Shown: positions 15,126 to 23,757 of the stretch, piece by piece
How positions within the stretch are numbered: the stretch's first letter is position 1
How the letters are laid out: every line of letters starts with the position of its first letter
NCBI RefSeq assembly: GCF_001428435.1
Contig: NZ_LMSO01000008.1
Coordinates: forward strand, 1-64,000
From: Arthrobacter sp. Soil782
GTDB lineage: Bacteria; Actinomycetota; Actinomycetes; Actinomycetales; Micrococcaceae
Direction of reading: 5' to 3'
DNA length: 64,000 nucleotides
Program-made: the position numbers and the translations under genes
The notes under the pieces: model-generated
What the model was told of the DNA's origin: nothing
Databases searched by the model: none
Seen by the model: the letters and a program-made list of their open reading frames with translations, nothing else

Positions 15126-17110
15126 ACACGATCAAGAAGCCGATGAACGTTGTCGACGTGACCTACGCCCGCACGAAAGCGTCTGTAAACACCGATGCTT
15201 TAGGTATGCGAGAGATGCAGCAGCGTGTGTTCGCCAGGAGAGACGCCCAGCACCTTCTTGTCAAGGCTCCGCCGGCATCAGGCAAGTCGAGAGCGCTGAT
15301 GTTCGTTGCTCTCGATAAGCTCTATAACCAAGGCCGGAAGAAGGTCATCGTCGCCGTGCCTGAGCGATCCATCGGAGGCTCCTTCTCTTCGACGAAGCTC
15401 ACCTCGAATGGGTTCTTCGCGGACTGGGAGATCAAAGAGGAACGCAACCTCTGTGATCCGGGTTCCTCGCAGGGCAAGGTCGGAGCATTCATCGACTTCC
15501 TAGATAGCTCGGACGCAACGCTGGTCTGCACGCATGCGACACTGCGGTTCGCGTTTGAGAAGCTCGCCCCGGAGGCGTTCAACGGCACAGTGCTGGCGAT
15601 CGACGAATTCCACCATGTCTCCGCTGATACTGAAGCCAACCGCCTCGGCGCCCTCCTGCGCGAAGTCATGAACGGCTCGGACGTGCACATCGTCGCGATG
15701 ACCGGCTCTTACTTTCGCGGCGACTCGGTCCCTGTGCTGTCTGCTGAGGACGAGGCACGGTTCACGCCTGTTACGTTCAACTACTATGACCAGCTCAACG
15801 GGTACGAGCACTTGCGCTCGCTCGGCATCGGACATCACTTCTACCAGGGCCGCTATACGGACGCTATCGGTGAAGTCCTGCATCTGGACAGGAAGACGAT
15901 AGTTCACATTCCGAACGTCAACTCTGGCGAGTCCACCAAGGACAAGATCGAGGAAGTCGGATTTATCATCGACGCCATCGGCCATGTCGAGAGCACTGAC
16001 CCCGATACCGGGATCATCAGCATTCGCCATAAAGACACCGGTGCGATACTTCGGGTCGCTGATCTCGTGGATGACACGGACCAGAAGAAACGCGCTGACA
16101 CGCTCCACTATCTTTCCCGTGTCGCCTCCAAAGAGCGCGAGGGTGTGGACATCATCATCGCCCTGGGCATGGCAAAGGAAGGCTTCGACTGGCCCTTTGC
16201 CGAGCACGCCCTTACCGTCGGCTACCGCGCCTCGCTGACCGAGGTCATCCAGATCATCGGTCGTGTCACCCGCGACAGCCCCGGCAAGGAGCATGCCCAG
16301 TTCACGAACCTGATCGCTGAGCCCGACGCCACCCAGGGCGAAGTGAAGGTCTCGGTGAACAACATGCTGAAGGCCATTACAGCGTCGTTGCTGATGGAGC
16401 AGGTGCTTGCACAGAATTTCACTTTCAAGACCAAGAACACTGGTGACGATGATGTCAACCCACCGGGCGTCATTAAGATCAAGGGCTTCAAGGAGCCCTC
16501 CTCGGAGCGAGTCAAGCAGATCGTCGAGACGGACCTGAACGACCTTAAGGCCACAATCCTTCAAGATGACACCTTCGCCAAAGCGGCTGCCGGCTCGGTC
16601 GATCCCGAGACGACGAATAAGGTTCTGATCCCGAAGATCATCCGCGAGCGGTACCCCGATCTGGATGAAAACCAGGTTGAGGAGCTTCGTCAGCAGGTGG
16701 TGGTCGACTCCGTCATCAAAAACGGCGAGGTTCGCGAGGTCGGTGACAAGCGCTTCATAAAGATGTCCGAGAAGTTCGTCAACATCGATGACATCAATAT
16801 CAACCTCATCGACTCGGTCAACCCCTTCCAGCGGGCCTTCGAGGTCATCTCGAAGTCCGTAACGCCGTCCGTACTGCGCATCATCCAGGACACCATCACC
16901 GCCACACGGGTGGAAGTCACGGAGGAAGAGGCTTTGGCGCTGTTCCCCAAAATTCAGAATTGGGCCAAGGTTGCAGGACGCCGACCGAACGTGCGCTCCG
17001 AAGACTCGACAGAGAAGCGGTATGCCGAGGTGTTGCTGTTCCTGCAGCGTAAAAAGCAGGAGCATCAGGCCGCCCAGCGGGCAATGGAGATGGTGGGGGA
17101 GGACACATGA
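15122..17110 (+). CDS. SF2 DEAD/DEAH-type helicase of a methyltransferase-helicase-nuclease system
   Basis: 662 residues. Walker A is APPASGKSRA near residue 50; the Walker B box is LAIDEFHHVS near 160 (DEFH instead of DEAH); motif III is AMTGSYF; the second RecA domain has GMAKEGFDWP and motif VI IQIIGRVTRDS near 377. This is the order of SF2 ATP-dependent translocases found in type I/III restriction and similar systems. The C-terminal about 250 residues match nothing I recognise. It overlaps the methyltransferase and nuclease genes by four bases on each side, so the three products are probably made in fixed proportion. Confidence 0.85.
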   Translation: MNTIKKPMNVVDVTYARTKASVNTDALGMREMQQRVFARRDAQHLLVKAPPASGKSRALMFVALDKLYNQGRKKVIVAVPERSIGGSFSSTKLTSNGFFADWEIKEERNLCDPGSSQGKVGAFIDFLDSSDATLVCTHATLRFAFEKLAPEAFNGTVLAIDEFHHVSADTEANRLGALLREVMNGSDVHIVAMTGSYFRGDSVPVLSAEDEARFTPVTFNYYDQLNGYEHLRSLGIGHHFYQGRYTDAIGEVLHLDRKTIVHIPNVNSGESTKDKIEEVGFIIDAIGHVESTDPDTGIISIRHKDTGAILRVADLVDDTDQKKRADTLHYLSRVASKEREGVDIIIALGMAKEGFDWPFAEHALTVGYRASLTEVIQIIGRVTRDSPGKEHAQFTNLIAEPDATQGEVKVSVNNMLKAITASLLMEQVLAQNFTFKTKNTGDDDVNPPGVIKIKGFKEPSSERVKQIVETDLNDLKATILQDDTFAKAAAGSVDPETTNKVLIPKIIRERYPDLDENQVEELRQQVVVDSVIKNGEVREVGDKRFIKMSEKFVNIDDININLIDSVNPFQRAFEVISKSVTPSVLRIIQDTITATRVEVTEEEALALFPKIQNWAKVAGRRPNVRSEDSTEKRYAEVLLFLQRKKQEHQAAQRAMEMVGEDT

Positions 17111-18303
17111 GCGAGACGGAGATCATGGATTCAGGGGCTTCTGCCCGCCTTGCCAGTTTGCAAGAGCTGTTCGATGCGGATGCTGGCGAGCTCCTCGACG
17201 CACCGGAAGAGACAAAGAAGGTCACCTCAGCCGATCGGCTGGAACGCGCTTTCCTGGAAGTCGTGGAGTTCCGTCGTTCCCATGACCGCATCCCGAGTTC
17301 GACGACGCGGGAAATCGCTGAGCGAAAGCTTGGTGCCAGGCTCGATGGCATTCGCGCTAACGAGGAGAAGATTGCAGCTTTGAAGCATCTCGACGAGTTC
17401 GGGTTGTTGGAGGTCCACGAGGCTCCTGCCTCCCTTGATGACCTCCTCGCGGGGGATGAGCTGGATCTGCTTGGTGATGAATCCGGGTTGCTTGATGTCT
17501 CGGATCTACCGATACGTAAAGCACCGAATTCCCCTGACTCCGTAGCCAAGCGGAGGAAGAACGTTGACTTCGACCAGTTCGAACACCTTTTCAAGACTAA
17601 GCACGCCGAACTTGCCGAAGGCGCAGTGACTCTGGCTGCTTTCAAGGGGTTGCCGACAGTGCAGGAGGGGCGGTTCTTCGTCCTGAACGGAATCATGCTG
17701 TTCGTAGCGGAAGTTGGCGAAACCAAAACGATGATTGTCGGCGGCAAACCGGAGCCAAAGCAGCGCCTGCGGGTGATCTTCGAAAACGGCACCGAGTCCT
17801 CGATGTACCGGCAGTCCCTTTCGATACGGCTCCACGAGCAGGAAGGCCAAGCGATCGTTCGCACCGGCGTCGGAGATGACGAAATCTTTGACGCCGACAG
17901 GGAAAGCGGTCACATCTACGTACTTGAGTCGTTGAGCGACGATCCGCAGATCGCCGGGATCGAAGACCTGCATAAAATCGGGTTTTCGACCACGAGCGTG
18001 GAGCAGCGAATCAAGAACGCTGAGAAGTCGCCGACTTATCTGATGTCCCCAGTGAAGATTGTGGAGAATTACCGGACCTACAACCTGAAGCCCTCGGCCC
18101 TGGAACACCTCCTACATCGCGTTTTCGCCGAGGTGCGGCTTGACCTTACCCAAATCGATCGCAAGGGCCGCCATTACGATCCTTCGGAGTGGTTTATTGC
18201 GCCACGAAAGGTGATCAACCAGGCCATCCATATGATCATGTCCGGCGAAATCGTCAGCTACGTCTACGATGCGCAACTCAAGAAGCTCGTCGAGCGTGAA
18301 TAA
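17107..18303 (+). CDS. GIY-YIG/T5orf172-family nuclease
   Basis: 398 residues. The N-terminal third is helical with a charged segment resembling a helicase-associated linker (RLERAFLEVVEFRRSHDRIP, then REIAERKLGARLDGIRANEE). From about residue 270 comes the nuclease: HIYVLESLSDDPQ (GIY), LHKIGFSTTSVEQRI (YIG and conserved Arg) and PSALEHLLHRVF (catalytic Glu), then PSEWFIAPRKVINQAI. This is the T5orf172-like branch of GIY-YIG proteins. As third gene of the coupled operon it is the most likely DNA-cutting subunit. A shortage of an N-terminal DNA-recognition domain suggests that targeting comes from the methyltransferase. Confidence 0.8.
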   Translation: MSETEIMDSGASARLASLQELFDADAGELLDAPEETKKVTSADRLERAFLEVVEFRRSHDRIPSSTTREIAERKLGARLDGIRANEEKIAALKHLDEFGLLEVHEAPASLDDLLAGDELDLLGDESGLLDVSDLPIRKAPNSPDSVAKRRKNVDFDQFEHLFKTKHAELAEGAVTLAAFKGLPTVQEGRFFVLNGIMLFVAEVGETKTMIVGGKPEPKQRLRVIFENGTESSMYRQSLSIRLHEQEGQAIVRTGVGDDEIFDADRESGHIYVLESLSDDPQIAGIEDLHKIGFSTTSVEQRIKNAEKSPTYLMSPVKIVENYRTYNLKPSALEHLLHRVFAEVRLDLTQIDRKGRHYDPSEWFIAPRKVINQAIHMIMSGEIVSYVYDAQLKKLVERE

Positions 18304-18331
18304 GCTCCGAGTTCGCTGAGAAGGACGTTTT

Positions 18332-19153
18332 CTACGCTCTGTCCTTCGCCCACCATAAGAATTCGGCAGCGTGCTGCTGGTGGCGGAAGCCATCACCCAA
18401 AAGAGCACGCAGCAGATTGTTGCTCCACAGGATGAGGCGTCCTTTGGTCCAGGTGGTGCTCTCGGGTGCGGGCAGTTCGAGGCCCCAGAGCGACCGGGCG
18501 ATCTCCCGTTTACCTGCAACGCCGGTGTACATGAGGATTGTCAGGTACTCCTCCGGATATGCGATGCACAAGACCTTCGTGAGTAGTGACTCTTTGAAGC
18601 CCCTCATCGCATTCGGTGTGGCGTCGTTTATGAGCGCAGTAAGGCGGTCTTCCAACGCGGAGGGCGACGTGCCGCGAAGCAGATACTCGATAGTTCTGCG
18701 AACTTGGGCAGCGGCGACCTCGGTGCCCATCTCATTCCACGCTTCATTGAAGACAGACATGTTCCCTGGGTTCGCACCAACGCTCGAGTTGGCGAAGTTC
18801 TTAAGATCCTGAGGGTCCGCCGTGGGTAGACCCTCGGCGCTGAACACCCACTGGTATTTTTTCCAGTACGGCGCGACGTTTGGCACAGGTTCGGGTTCGC
18901 GCCGGAGGAAATCAGCCTTAAGTTCGTCGACCCGTGCAAGCTTCACCGGGTCGACATCCCCGGGCTTCGGGAAACGCTTCTTAATCTCGTCCAGAGTGGG
19001 CGATGATCGGGCTTGCCGGGCCGGTTCACCCCGAAGCCACTCGTCTCCGCAATTTGTGCACTTGAGCTTCTTCTGGGTCCCGGTCAAGCGTTCAGCTAGC
19101 TCCACATGTTCGTCCGTCAGACAGTTGCCGCATTCGAGGAGATCAATTGCCAT
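18332..19153 (-). CDS. Zinc-ribbon protein of unknown function beside the defence operon
   Basis: 273 residues. The N-terminus MAIDLLECGNCLTDEHVELA with LKCTNCGDEW forms a CxxC...CxxC zinc ribbon. The C-terminal part (SLLTKVLCIAYPEEYLTILM, then LWGLELPAPE and WTKGRLILWSNNLL) resembles the YPE(E/K)Y... region seen in N-terminal modules of McrB-like and other restriction-associated proteins. It is convergent with the nuclease gene, 28 bases apart, so it has its own promoter. It could be a fourth component or an independent cargo gene; the sequence does not decide. Confidence 0.7.
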   Translation of the reverse strand: MAIDLLECGNCLTDEHVELAERLTGTQKKLKCTNCGDEWLRGEPARQARSSPTLDEIKKRFPKPGDVDPVKLARVDELKADFLRREPEPVPNVAPYWKKYQWVFSAEGLPTADPQDLKNFANSSVGANPGNMSVFNEAWNEMGTEVAAAQVRRTIEYLLRGTSPSALEDRLTALINDATPNAMRGFKESLLTKVLCIAYPEEYLTILMYTGVAGKREIARSLWGLELPAPESTTWTKGRLILWSNNLLRALLGDGFRHQQHAAEFLWWAKDRA

Positions 19154-19453
19154 GTGGACTTACCTTCCGGAGACGGGTAGATCTGCCTTCAAAACGTTAG
19201 CAGTCCTTGCCCTGACCCACACTGGGCTGCCCATTGACGGTCCCAAGTGGAGGGGCTGCCTTGCGAACGCAAAATGACCGCTGCCAAGCCCCGGTCCGCA
19301 TAGAGCTTCCATGGCAGAAAATATCGCTTCCGAATGGGTTCGTTCAACGAGGACCGCGCAGGGGCTCCCTCCTGTGATCGTCAGCACGCAGGTACACGCT
19401 CGTGCCCTCACATCCATAGATCGTTCCAACGCTTGTGCAAAGCAAGAGGCCGC
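19154..19453. other. Intergenic stretch between zinc-ribbon gene and recombinase
   Basis: 300 bases upstream of the zinc-ribbon gene and downstream of the recombinase stop (both minus strand). I see no protein-coding signal, strong hairpin or repeat. It must contain the zinc-ribbon gene promoter if that gene is expressed independently. Confidence 0.4.
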
Positions 19454-20830
19454 CTAGCTTCGCCACTCTGGTACGAGGCGAGTTTCGTCGAAGACTTTTG
19501 CACCGGTAACTATATTTCGCGGAGTGACGGTGATCTTCACAAAGACCTGGTCGAGAAGGGCTCTTTTGACGGAGGTTTCCATCTCGGGCCAGGCCGCCGC
19601 GAGCTCTGCGCCGGTCTGCCGTTGTCGGGTGCTTTTGGGTCGTGGCTGGGGGAGCGCTTCCAGTTGTTCTCTGATGGCCTTCAACCCCGTTGTCAAGGCG
19701 TCTTCGTCGATTTCATCCGCGACGAACAGTTTCGTGAGTTGTGCTTTTCGTTCTTCGAGGCGTTTGCTTTCCGCGACATATCTCGCCCGCTCTGCTTCAC
19801 CCGCGTCCTCCTGTTGCTGCTCAATCGCCCTATCGAAGGCTGCAAATAGGGCGCTGGCCACAAAATCCTCTGTTGCCTTCAGATTGATCGATATGCGGCC
19901 GCAGCTTCTACTGCCCTCGTTCTTCCCACATCTGTACACGGGAGTCCGAGCGGTACCTGCGAACCCGCGCTGCAACGGGCCTCCACACTTTCCGCAGACC
20001 AGTAACCCGGAGAGAAGGTGCTTTCGTGGCCCTCCAACAGGGCGGCCCTCTGCGCGACCCTTGGCGAGCCGCTTACGCAACAAAATCGATGTCTCCTCAT
20101 CGACAATCGCTTCCCACGCACCTCTCTTGGTGATGACACCGTGGTGTTCCCGATTGCCCGCAATTCGCGCCGAGCGGGCGATGCCCACGATGGTCGTAGC
20201 TCTCCAGGCAGCTCCTCTCAGCGTCGGGATGCCTCGAGAATTGAGGGAGTTGGCGATGGCGTTCAGCCCCTCACCACCAAGCACCCTTTCCGCGATCTCC
20301 TTGATCACTTCAGCTTCGTGAGGAACGATGCTGGCGTCGTTCGTATAGCCGTATACCCGCTGGCCCGGCCATCTCCCTTCTTCCGCATTGGCCCGCGCCT
20401 TCCGCAGTTGTCTCTCCGATGTTTTTTCTCGTTCAGCAGCGCCCAGGGCGCCGATGATGGTGGCCACCATACGCCCGTCCGCTGAGGCTAGGTCAACCTT
20501 TCCAGCGACGACCGATTCAATAGCCGTGCCGGTGTCATTCGAGAGCTCAATGTACTCGGCGAGCTCCCTCATATTGCGATGCAAGCGGTCCATCGCATAG
20601 ACGAGGACGACATCGACGCCGCGGTCGGCCATGAGGTCGCGAAGCTTCAAATACTCGGGGCGGGTCTTAAGGCCAGAGGCGGAAATGTTGTTGTCCGCAA
20701 GCTCCTCAACTACCTCGTAGCCTTTTTCCTTTGCGTAATCCCGACAGTCCGCGAGCTGCCGAGCTACGCCGAGACCCATGGCTTCCATGTCCTTTGAGAT
20801 GCGCGTGTAGATGACGGCCCGCTTGTGCAT
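19454..20830 (-). CDS. Large serine recombinase (site-specific integrase)
   Basis: 458 residues. The N-terminal resolvase domain starts MHKRAVIYTRISKDMEAMGL, with catalytic Ser in YTRIS, and contains DVVLVYAMDRLHRNMRELAE and AEREKTSERQLRKARANAEE. Then comes the recombinase domain (RVYGYTNDASIVPHEAEVIK, LNSRGIPTLRGAAWRATTIV) and a zinc ribbon CGKCGGPL...YRCGKNEGSRSC, followed by a coiled coil. This is the layout of phage and ICE integrases such as phiC31 or TG1. It reads toward the element interior, with its start about 170 bases from the chromosomal junction, the usual position next to attR/attL. Excision would need a directionality factor, which I cannot identify. Confidence 0.92.
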   Translation of the reverse strand: MHKRAVIYTRISKDMEAMGLGVARQLADCRDYAKEKGYEVVEELADNNISASGLKTRPEYLKLRDLMADRGVDVVLVYAMDRLHRNMRELAEYIELSNDTGTAIESVVAGKVDLASADGRMVATIIGALGAAEREKTSERQLRKARANAEEGRWPGQRVYGYTNDASIVPHEAEVIKEIAERVLGGEGLNAIANSLNSRGIPTLRGAAWRATTIVGIARSARIAGNREHHGVITKRGAWEAIVDEETSILLRKRLAKGRAEGRPVGGPRKHLLSGLLVCGKCGGPLQRGFAGTARTPVYRCGKNEGSRSCGRISINLKATEDFVASALFAAFDRAIEQQQEDAGEAERARYVAESKRLEERKAQLTKLFVADEIDEDALTTGLKAIREQLEALPQPRPKSTRQRQTGAELAAAWPEMETSVKRALLDQVFVKITVTPRNIVTGAKVFDETRLVPEWRS

Positions 20831-21002
20831 GACTTAAACCTAGGGAGAGGGGACACATATTGTGTTAGCCCAAGTGGCGTGTCGTTGCGTGCTTTACCTG
20901 GCACCGGAGCAATGAGCATTCTCCGACGTTTGTGCGTCCAAGATCACAGCGTAGAGGAACAAACTTAGGAAAAAGGGCGGGAAAGGTATACGTCTTTTGT
21001 GA
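20831..21002. other. Probable attachment-site junction (attR or attL)
   Basis: This stretch separates the recombinase start from the first recognisable cpaF codon. A TGA (21000-21002) is in frame with the cpaF remnant, so homology ends at or near 21003. The recombinase promoter must also be here. The two-base crossover core cannot be set without the other end of the element or an uninterrupted relative. Confidence 0.55.
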
Positions 21003-21317
21003 CGTGTCCCTGATGCGGTGACCAAGATTTGTACGCTGCCTTTATTGGCGGGCGCTAACATCTCCAGCGCGTTCGTGGTGCCGACCGTTGCCTCCTGCAT
21101 CGATCTGGTGGTGCATTGCGTTCGCGAGCGATCCGGGCAGCGGCGGGTGGCGGAGATCGTTGCACTGGGGCGCCGTGTCGAGAACGGTGTGATCGAGACC
21201 TCGACCTTGTTCAAACGAACCGAAGGTGAGCTGCGTGCCACCGCGTCGAACATGCCCGCCGAGGAGAAGTTCGCCGCTGCAGGCTACACCGTCGCCTCGC
21301 TCCTGAGCCCATCATGA
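21003..21317 (+). pseudogene. cpaF: CpaF/TadA pilus-assembly ATPase, 3' remnant
   Basis: The frame reads RVPDAVTKICTLPLLAGANI, then SSAFVVPTVASCIDLVVHCV and ends TVASLLSPS. This is the C-terminal about 100 residues of the CpaF/TadA secretion ATPase, which powers Flp pilus assembly. The Walker A and B boxes and the N-terminal domain are missing and do not occur in this window. A GTG at 21018 could start a useless fragment. Its stop overlaps the tadB start (ATGA), which shows that the operon was intact before insertion. Confidence 0.8.
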
Positions 21318-22171
21318 CCGTTGCAGTCGGCGTGGCCCTGGGGGCCGGCCTGTTCCTGATCTGGTGGTCAACCTGGGCGGTGCCTCCACGTCCCGCAAGG
21401 GTCCGGCGTGGTGCCGGCAAAGTGGAGGAACTGCTCCTGCGAGCTGGCGTCGAGCGGGTATCAGCGAGCGGTCTGCTGGCAGCCAGCGGGATTGCCGCCC
21501 TCTTCGTGTTCCTCTTTGTCTTTGTCTTTACGGGTACGCCGGCCATAGCGGCCTGCTTCGCAATCTTCGGCGGGCTGTTGCCGGTCATGCTGGTCCGCTG
21601 GCGTGCGCGGAAGCGCACAGCCTCGTTGCGGGAGCTGTGGCCTGATGTCGTGGACCACCTTCGATCCGCCATCCGCGCCGGCTTGTCCCTGCCGGAAGCG
21701 CTGATGCAGTTGGGTGTGAAGGGACCGGAGGAATTACGGCCGGCTTTCCGAGAGTTTGCGGGAGATTACCGATCAGGCGGACAATTCGATCAGTCCCTCG
21801 ATCGGTTGAAGGACCGGCTGGCTGATCCTGTGGCCGACCGTATCGTGGAGGCACTGCGCCTCACCCGCGAGGTCGGAGGCACCGATCTGGGCAGGCTACT
21901 GGGCACCCTCGCGGAATTCCTGCGTGACAGCGCAAGAACCCGAAGCGAGCTCGAGGCGCGCCAATCGTGGACCGTCAACGCCGCCCGGCTAGCCGTGGCA
22001 GCACCATGGATCGTGTTGGCGCTGCTCTCGACCCGTCCCGAAGCCGTCGCGGCGTACAACACACCGGGCGGTGCGGTGGTGCTCATCGGAGGACTGCTGG
22101 TCTCAGCGTTCTGTTATTGGATCATGCTGCGGATCGGCGCGTTGCCCGACGACGAGCGGGTGCTGAGCTGA
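21314..22171 (+). CDS. tadB: TadB-like inner-membrane protein of Flp pilus assembly
   Basis: 285 residues with an N-terminal helix (VAVGVALGAGLFLIWW), a helical pair near 55-85, and two C-terminal helices. The cytoplasmic loop has LWPDVVDHLRSAIRAGLSLP, EALMQLGV, and REVGGTDLGRLLGTLAEFLR, the type II secretion F domain. TadB forms the membrane platform for pilus subunit insertion together with TadC. Coupled by overlap to cpaF upstream and by one base to the next gene. Its promoter was probably upstream of cpaF, so insertion may have cut its expression. Confidence 0.88.
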   Translation: MTVAVGVALGAGLFLIWWSTWAVPPRPARVRRGAGKVEELLLRAGVERVSASGLLAASGIAALFVFLFVFVFTGTPAIAACFAIFGGLLPVMLVRWRARKRTASLRELWPDVVDHLRSAIRAGLSLPEALMQLGVKGPEELRPAFREFAGDYRSGGQFDQSLDRLKDRLADPVADRIVEALRLTREVGGTDLGRLLGTLAEFLRDSARTRSELEARQSWTVNAARLAVAAPWIVLALLSTRPEAVAAYNTPGGAVVLIGGLLVSAFCYWIMLRIGALPDDERVLS

Positions 22172-23100
22172 TGGAGTTTGCACTGGCGGCGCTCGTGGGT
22201 GCGTGTTTGGGCTCCGGGCTCTGGCTGATATTCGTCCGGCTGCCGATCATGCGTCAGCCGCGGTTCGTTGAGCGCATCGCTCCCCAACTCAAGTCCGTGG
22301 ACGTGAGCTCCAGACTCCTGCATTCCCAAACCGTGACCCCCTTTGGACCGCTGGAACGAATCATCCGCCCAGTGGCGCGCGACGCCGTCACCTGGCTCAA
22401 CAGGTTCAGTCCGGCGTCGTCTGTTCTCGCGCGAAGGCTGGAGCAGGCGGGCCGCACACAATCCGTCCTCGACTTCCGTGCAGAGCAGATCATCTGGGGG
22501 AGCATCGGGCTCGCGGCATCGACAACAATCCTCCTCACGTTGGCGGCCTCCGGCAGTTTCAACGTAATGCTCGCGATCCTCATCGTCTTCGGCAGCGCCG
22601 CCGGCGGCTATCTCCTGCGCGACTACCTGTTGGGCGCGCAGATAAGGAAGCGGGAGAGCCGCATCCTCGCGGAATTCCCAAGCCTCGCCGAGTTGATGGC
22701 CCTCGCCGTCAGCGCGGGCGAGAGCGCTACCGGCGCCCTGGAACGCATCTGCAGGACAGGCCACGGCGAGCTGACCAAAGAATTCGCACGCGTTCTTGCC
22801 GAGACCCGAGCCGGAACGCCCCTGATGCAGTCGCTTCAGAACTTCTCCAACCGCACTCAACTGGCGCCGCTCGTTCGGTTCGTTGACGGTATCAGTGTGG
22901 CAGTAGAGCGGGGAACCCCGCTCGCCGATGTACTCCGCGCCCAGGCTCAGGACGTAAGGGACCTCTCAAAGCGCGAACTCATGGAATCTGCCGGACGCAA
23001 GGAGATCGCCATGATGGTACCCCTCGTATTTGGCGTCTTGCCGCTCACCGTCTTGTTTGCCGTCTATCCGGGCATTGCCCTCATCAACCTCGGACTCTAA
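22171..23100 (+). CDS. tadC: TadC-like inner-membrane protein of Flp pilus assembly
   Basis: About 309 residues from the ATG at 22171, whose first base is the last of the TadB stop. N-terminal helix (MEFALAALVGACLGSGLWLI), two central helices (about 110-150), and a C-terminal helix (MVPLVFGVLPLTVLFAVYPG). The F domain has SLAELMALAVSAGESATGAL and DGISVAVERGTPLADVLRAQ. Second half of the TadB/TadC platform. Confidence 0.88.
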   Translation: MEFALAALVGACLGSGLWLIFVRLPIMRQPRFVERIAPQLKSVDVSSRLLHSQTVTPFGPLERIIRPVARDAVTWLNRFSPASSVLARRLEQAGRTQSVLDFRAEQIIWGSIGLAASTTILLTLAASGSFNVMLAILIVFGSAAGGYLLRDYLLGAQIRKRESRILAEFPSLAELMALAVSAGESATGALERICRTGHGELTKEFARVLAETRAGTPLMQSLQNFSNRTQLAPLVRFVDGISVAVERGTPLADVLRAQAQDVRDLSKRELMESAGRKEIAMMVPLVFGVLPLTVLFAVYPGIALINLGL

Positions 23101-23123
23101 CTACCTAAAAGAAAGGAACCAGC

Positions 23124-23342
23124 ATGCGTAACCGCTTCATCGCACGCTTTCTGTTCACCACGACCCTTCTTCGAATCCGCGGGCACTTCACGCACACAGC
23201 GGACCACCCCGAGCGCGGTGACGTGCCTGGGTGGGTGATGATCACGCTGATGTCAGCCGTCCTGGTGGCCGCACTTCTGGCTATTGCCTCACCTGCGCTG
23301 GAGGGACTGTTCAACGAGGCGATCAACCGCGTCAGTCCATAA
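23124..23342 (+). CDS. Small Flp-operon membrane protein (DUF4244-like pilin candidate)
   Basis: 72 residues with a single hydrophobic helix after the GDVPGWVMITLMSAVLVAAL motif. The pattern of short basic leader, Gly-Asp-Val-Pro, then an aliphatic helix and short tail is typical of the small actinobacterial proteins (DUF4244) between tadC and tadE. It may be the pilin subunit or a minor form, although it lacks the usual Flp GxxxxEY cleavage motif. RBS AAAGGAA upstream. Confidence 0.75.
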   Translation: MRNRFIARFLFTTTLLRIRGHFTHTADHPERGDVPGWVMITLMSAVLVAALLAIASPALEGLFNEAINRVSP

Positions 23343-23367
23343 CGCGGTGACTCTCCTCTCCCCGGGC

Positions 23368-23757
23368 ATGGACAACCGGCACCGGCACCCGAATGAACGG
23401 GGCGCCGCAACGGTCGACTTCGCTCTCATCGGCGGCCTGCTGACGATCATCTTCATTGCGATCGTTCAGCTCACGCTGGTACTCCATGTGCGAAACACCC
23501 TGATCGACGCAGCCTCTTCCGGTGCTCGCTACGGCACTCTCGCCGACCGCTCACCAGCGGATGCAGCAGCGCGCACAAGTTCACTCATCGCCGACGCCAT
23601 CAACAGCGCCTACGCACAGGACGTGTCCGTGAGCCGGGTCAATCGGGGCGGCTCTGCCGTCCTTCAGGTCACGGTTCGGGCTCCGATTCCCGTGATCGGG
23701 CTGATTGGTCCGTCCGGAACCATGGAGATCAGCGGACATGCTGCGCTTCCTTCCTGA
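23368..23757 (+). CDS. tadE: TadE-like pseudopilin
   Basis: 129 residues from the ATG at 23368 (GTG at 23347 is possible). The start MDNRHRHPNERGAATVDFAL is the TadE leader with GAATVDFAL before a hydrophobic helix (LLTIIFIAIVQLTLVLHV). TadE pseudopilins are processed by the prepilin peptidase and assist pilus assembly. The C-terminus overlaps the next gene by 20 bases. Confidence 0.85.
   Translation: MDNRHRHPNERGAATVDFALIGGLLTIIFIAIVQLTLVLHVRNTLIDAASSGARYGTLADRSPADAAARTSSLIADAINSAYAQDVSVSRVNRGGSAVLQVTVRAPIPVIGLIGPSGTMEISGHAALPS

Noticed and set aside
15500-17065. 521-residue open frame on the minus strand inside the helicase gene
   Set aside because: It is antisense to a gene with clear helicase motifs; its translation is repetitive in Gly, Leu, Asp, Val as expected for the antisense of GC-rich coding sequence.
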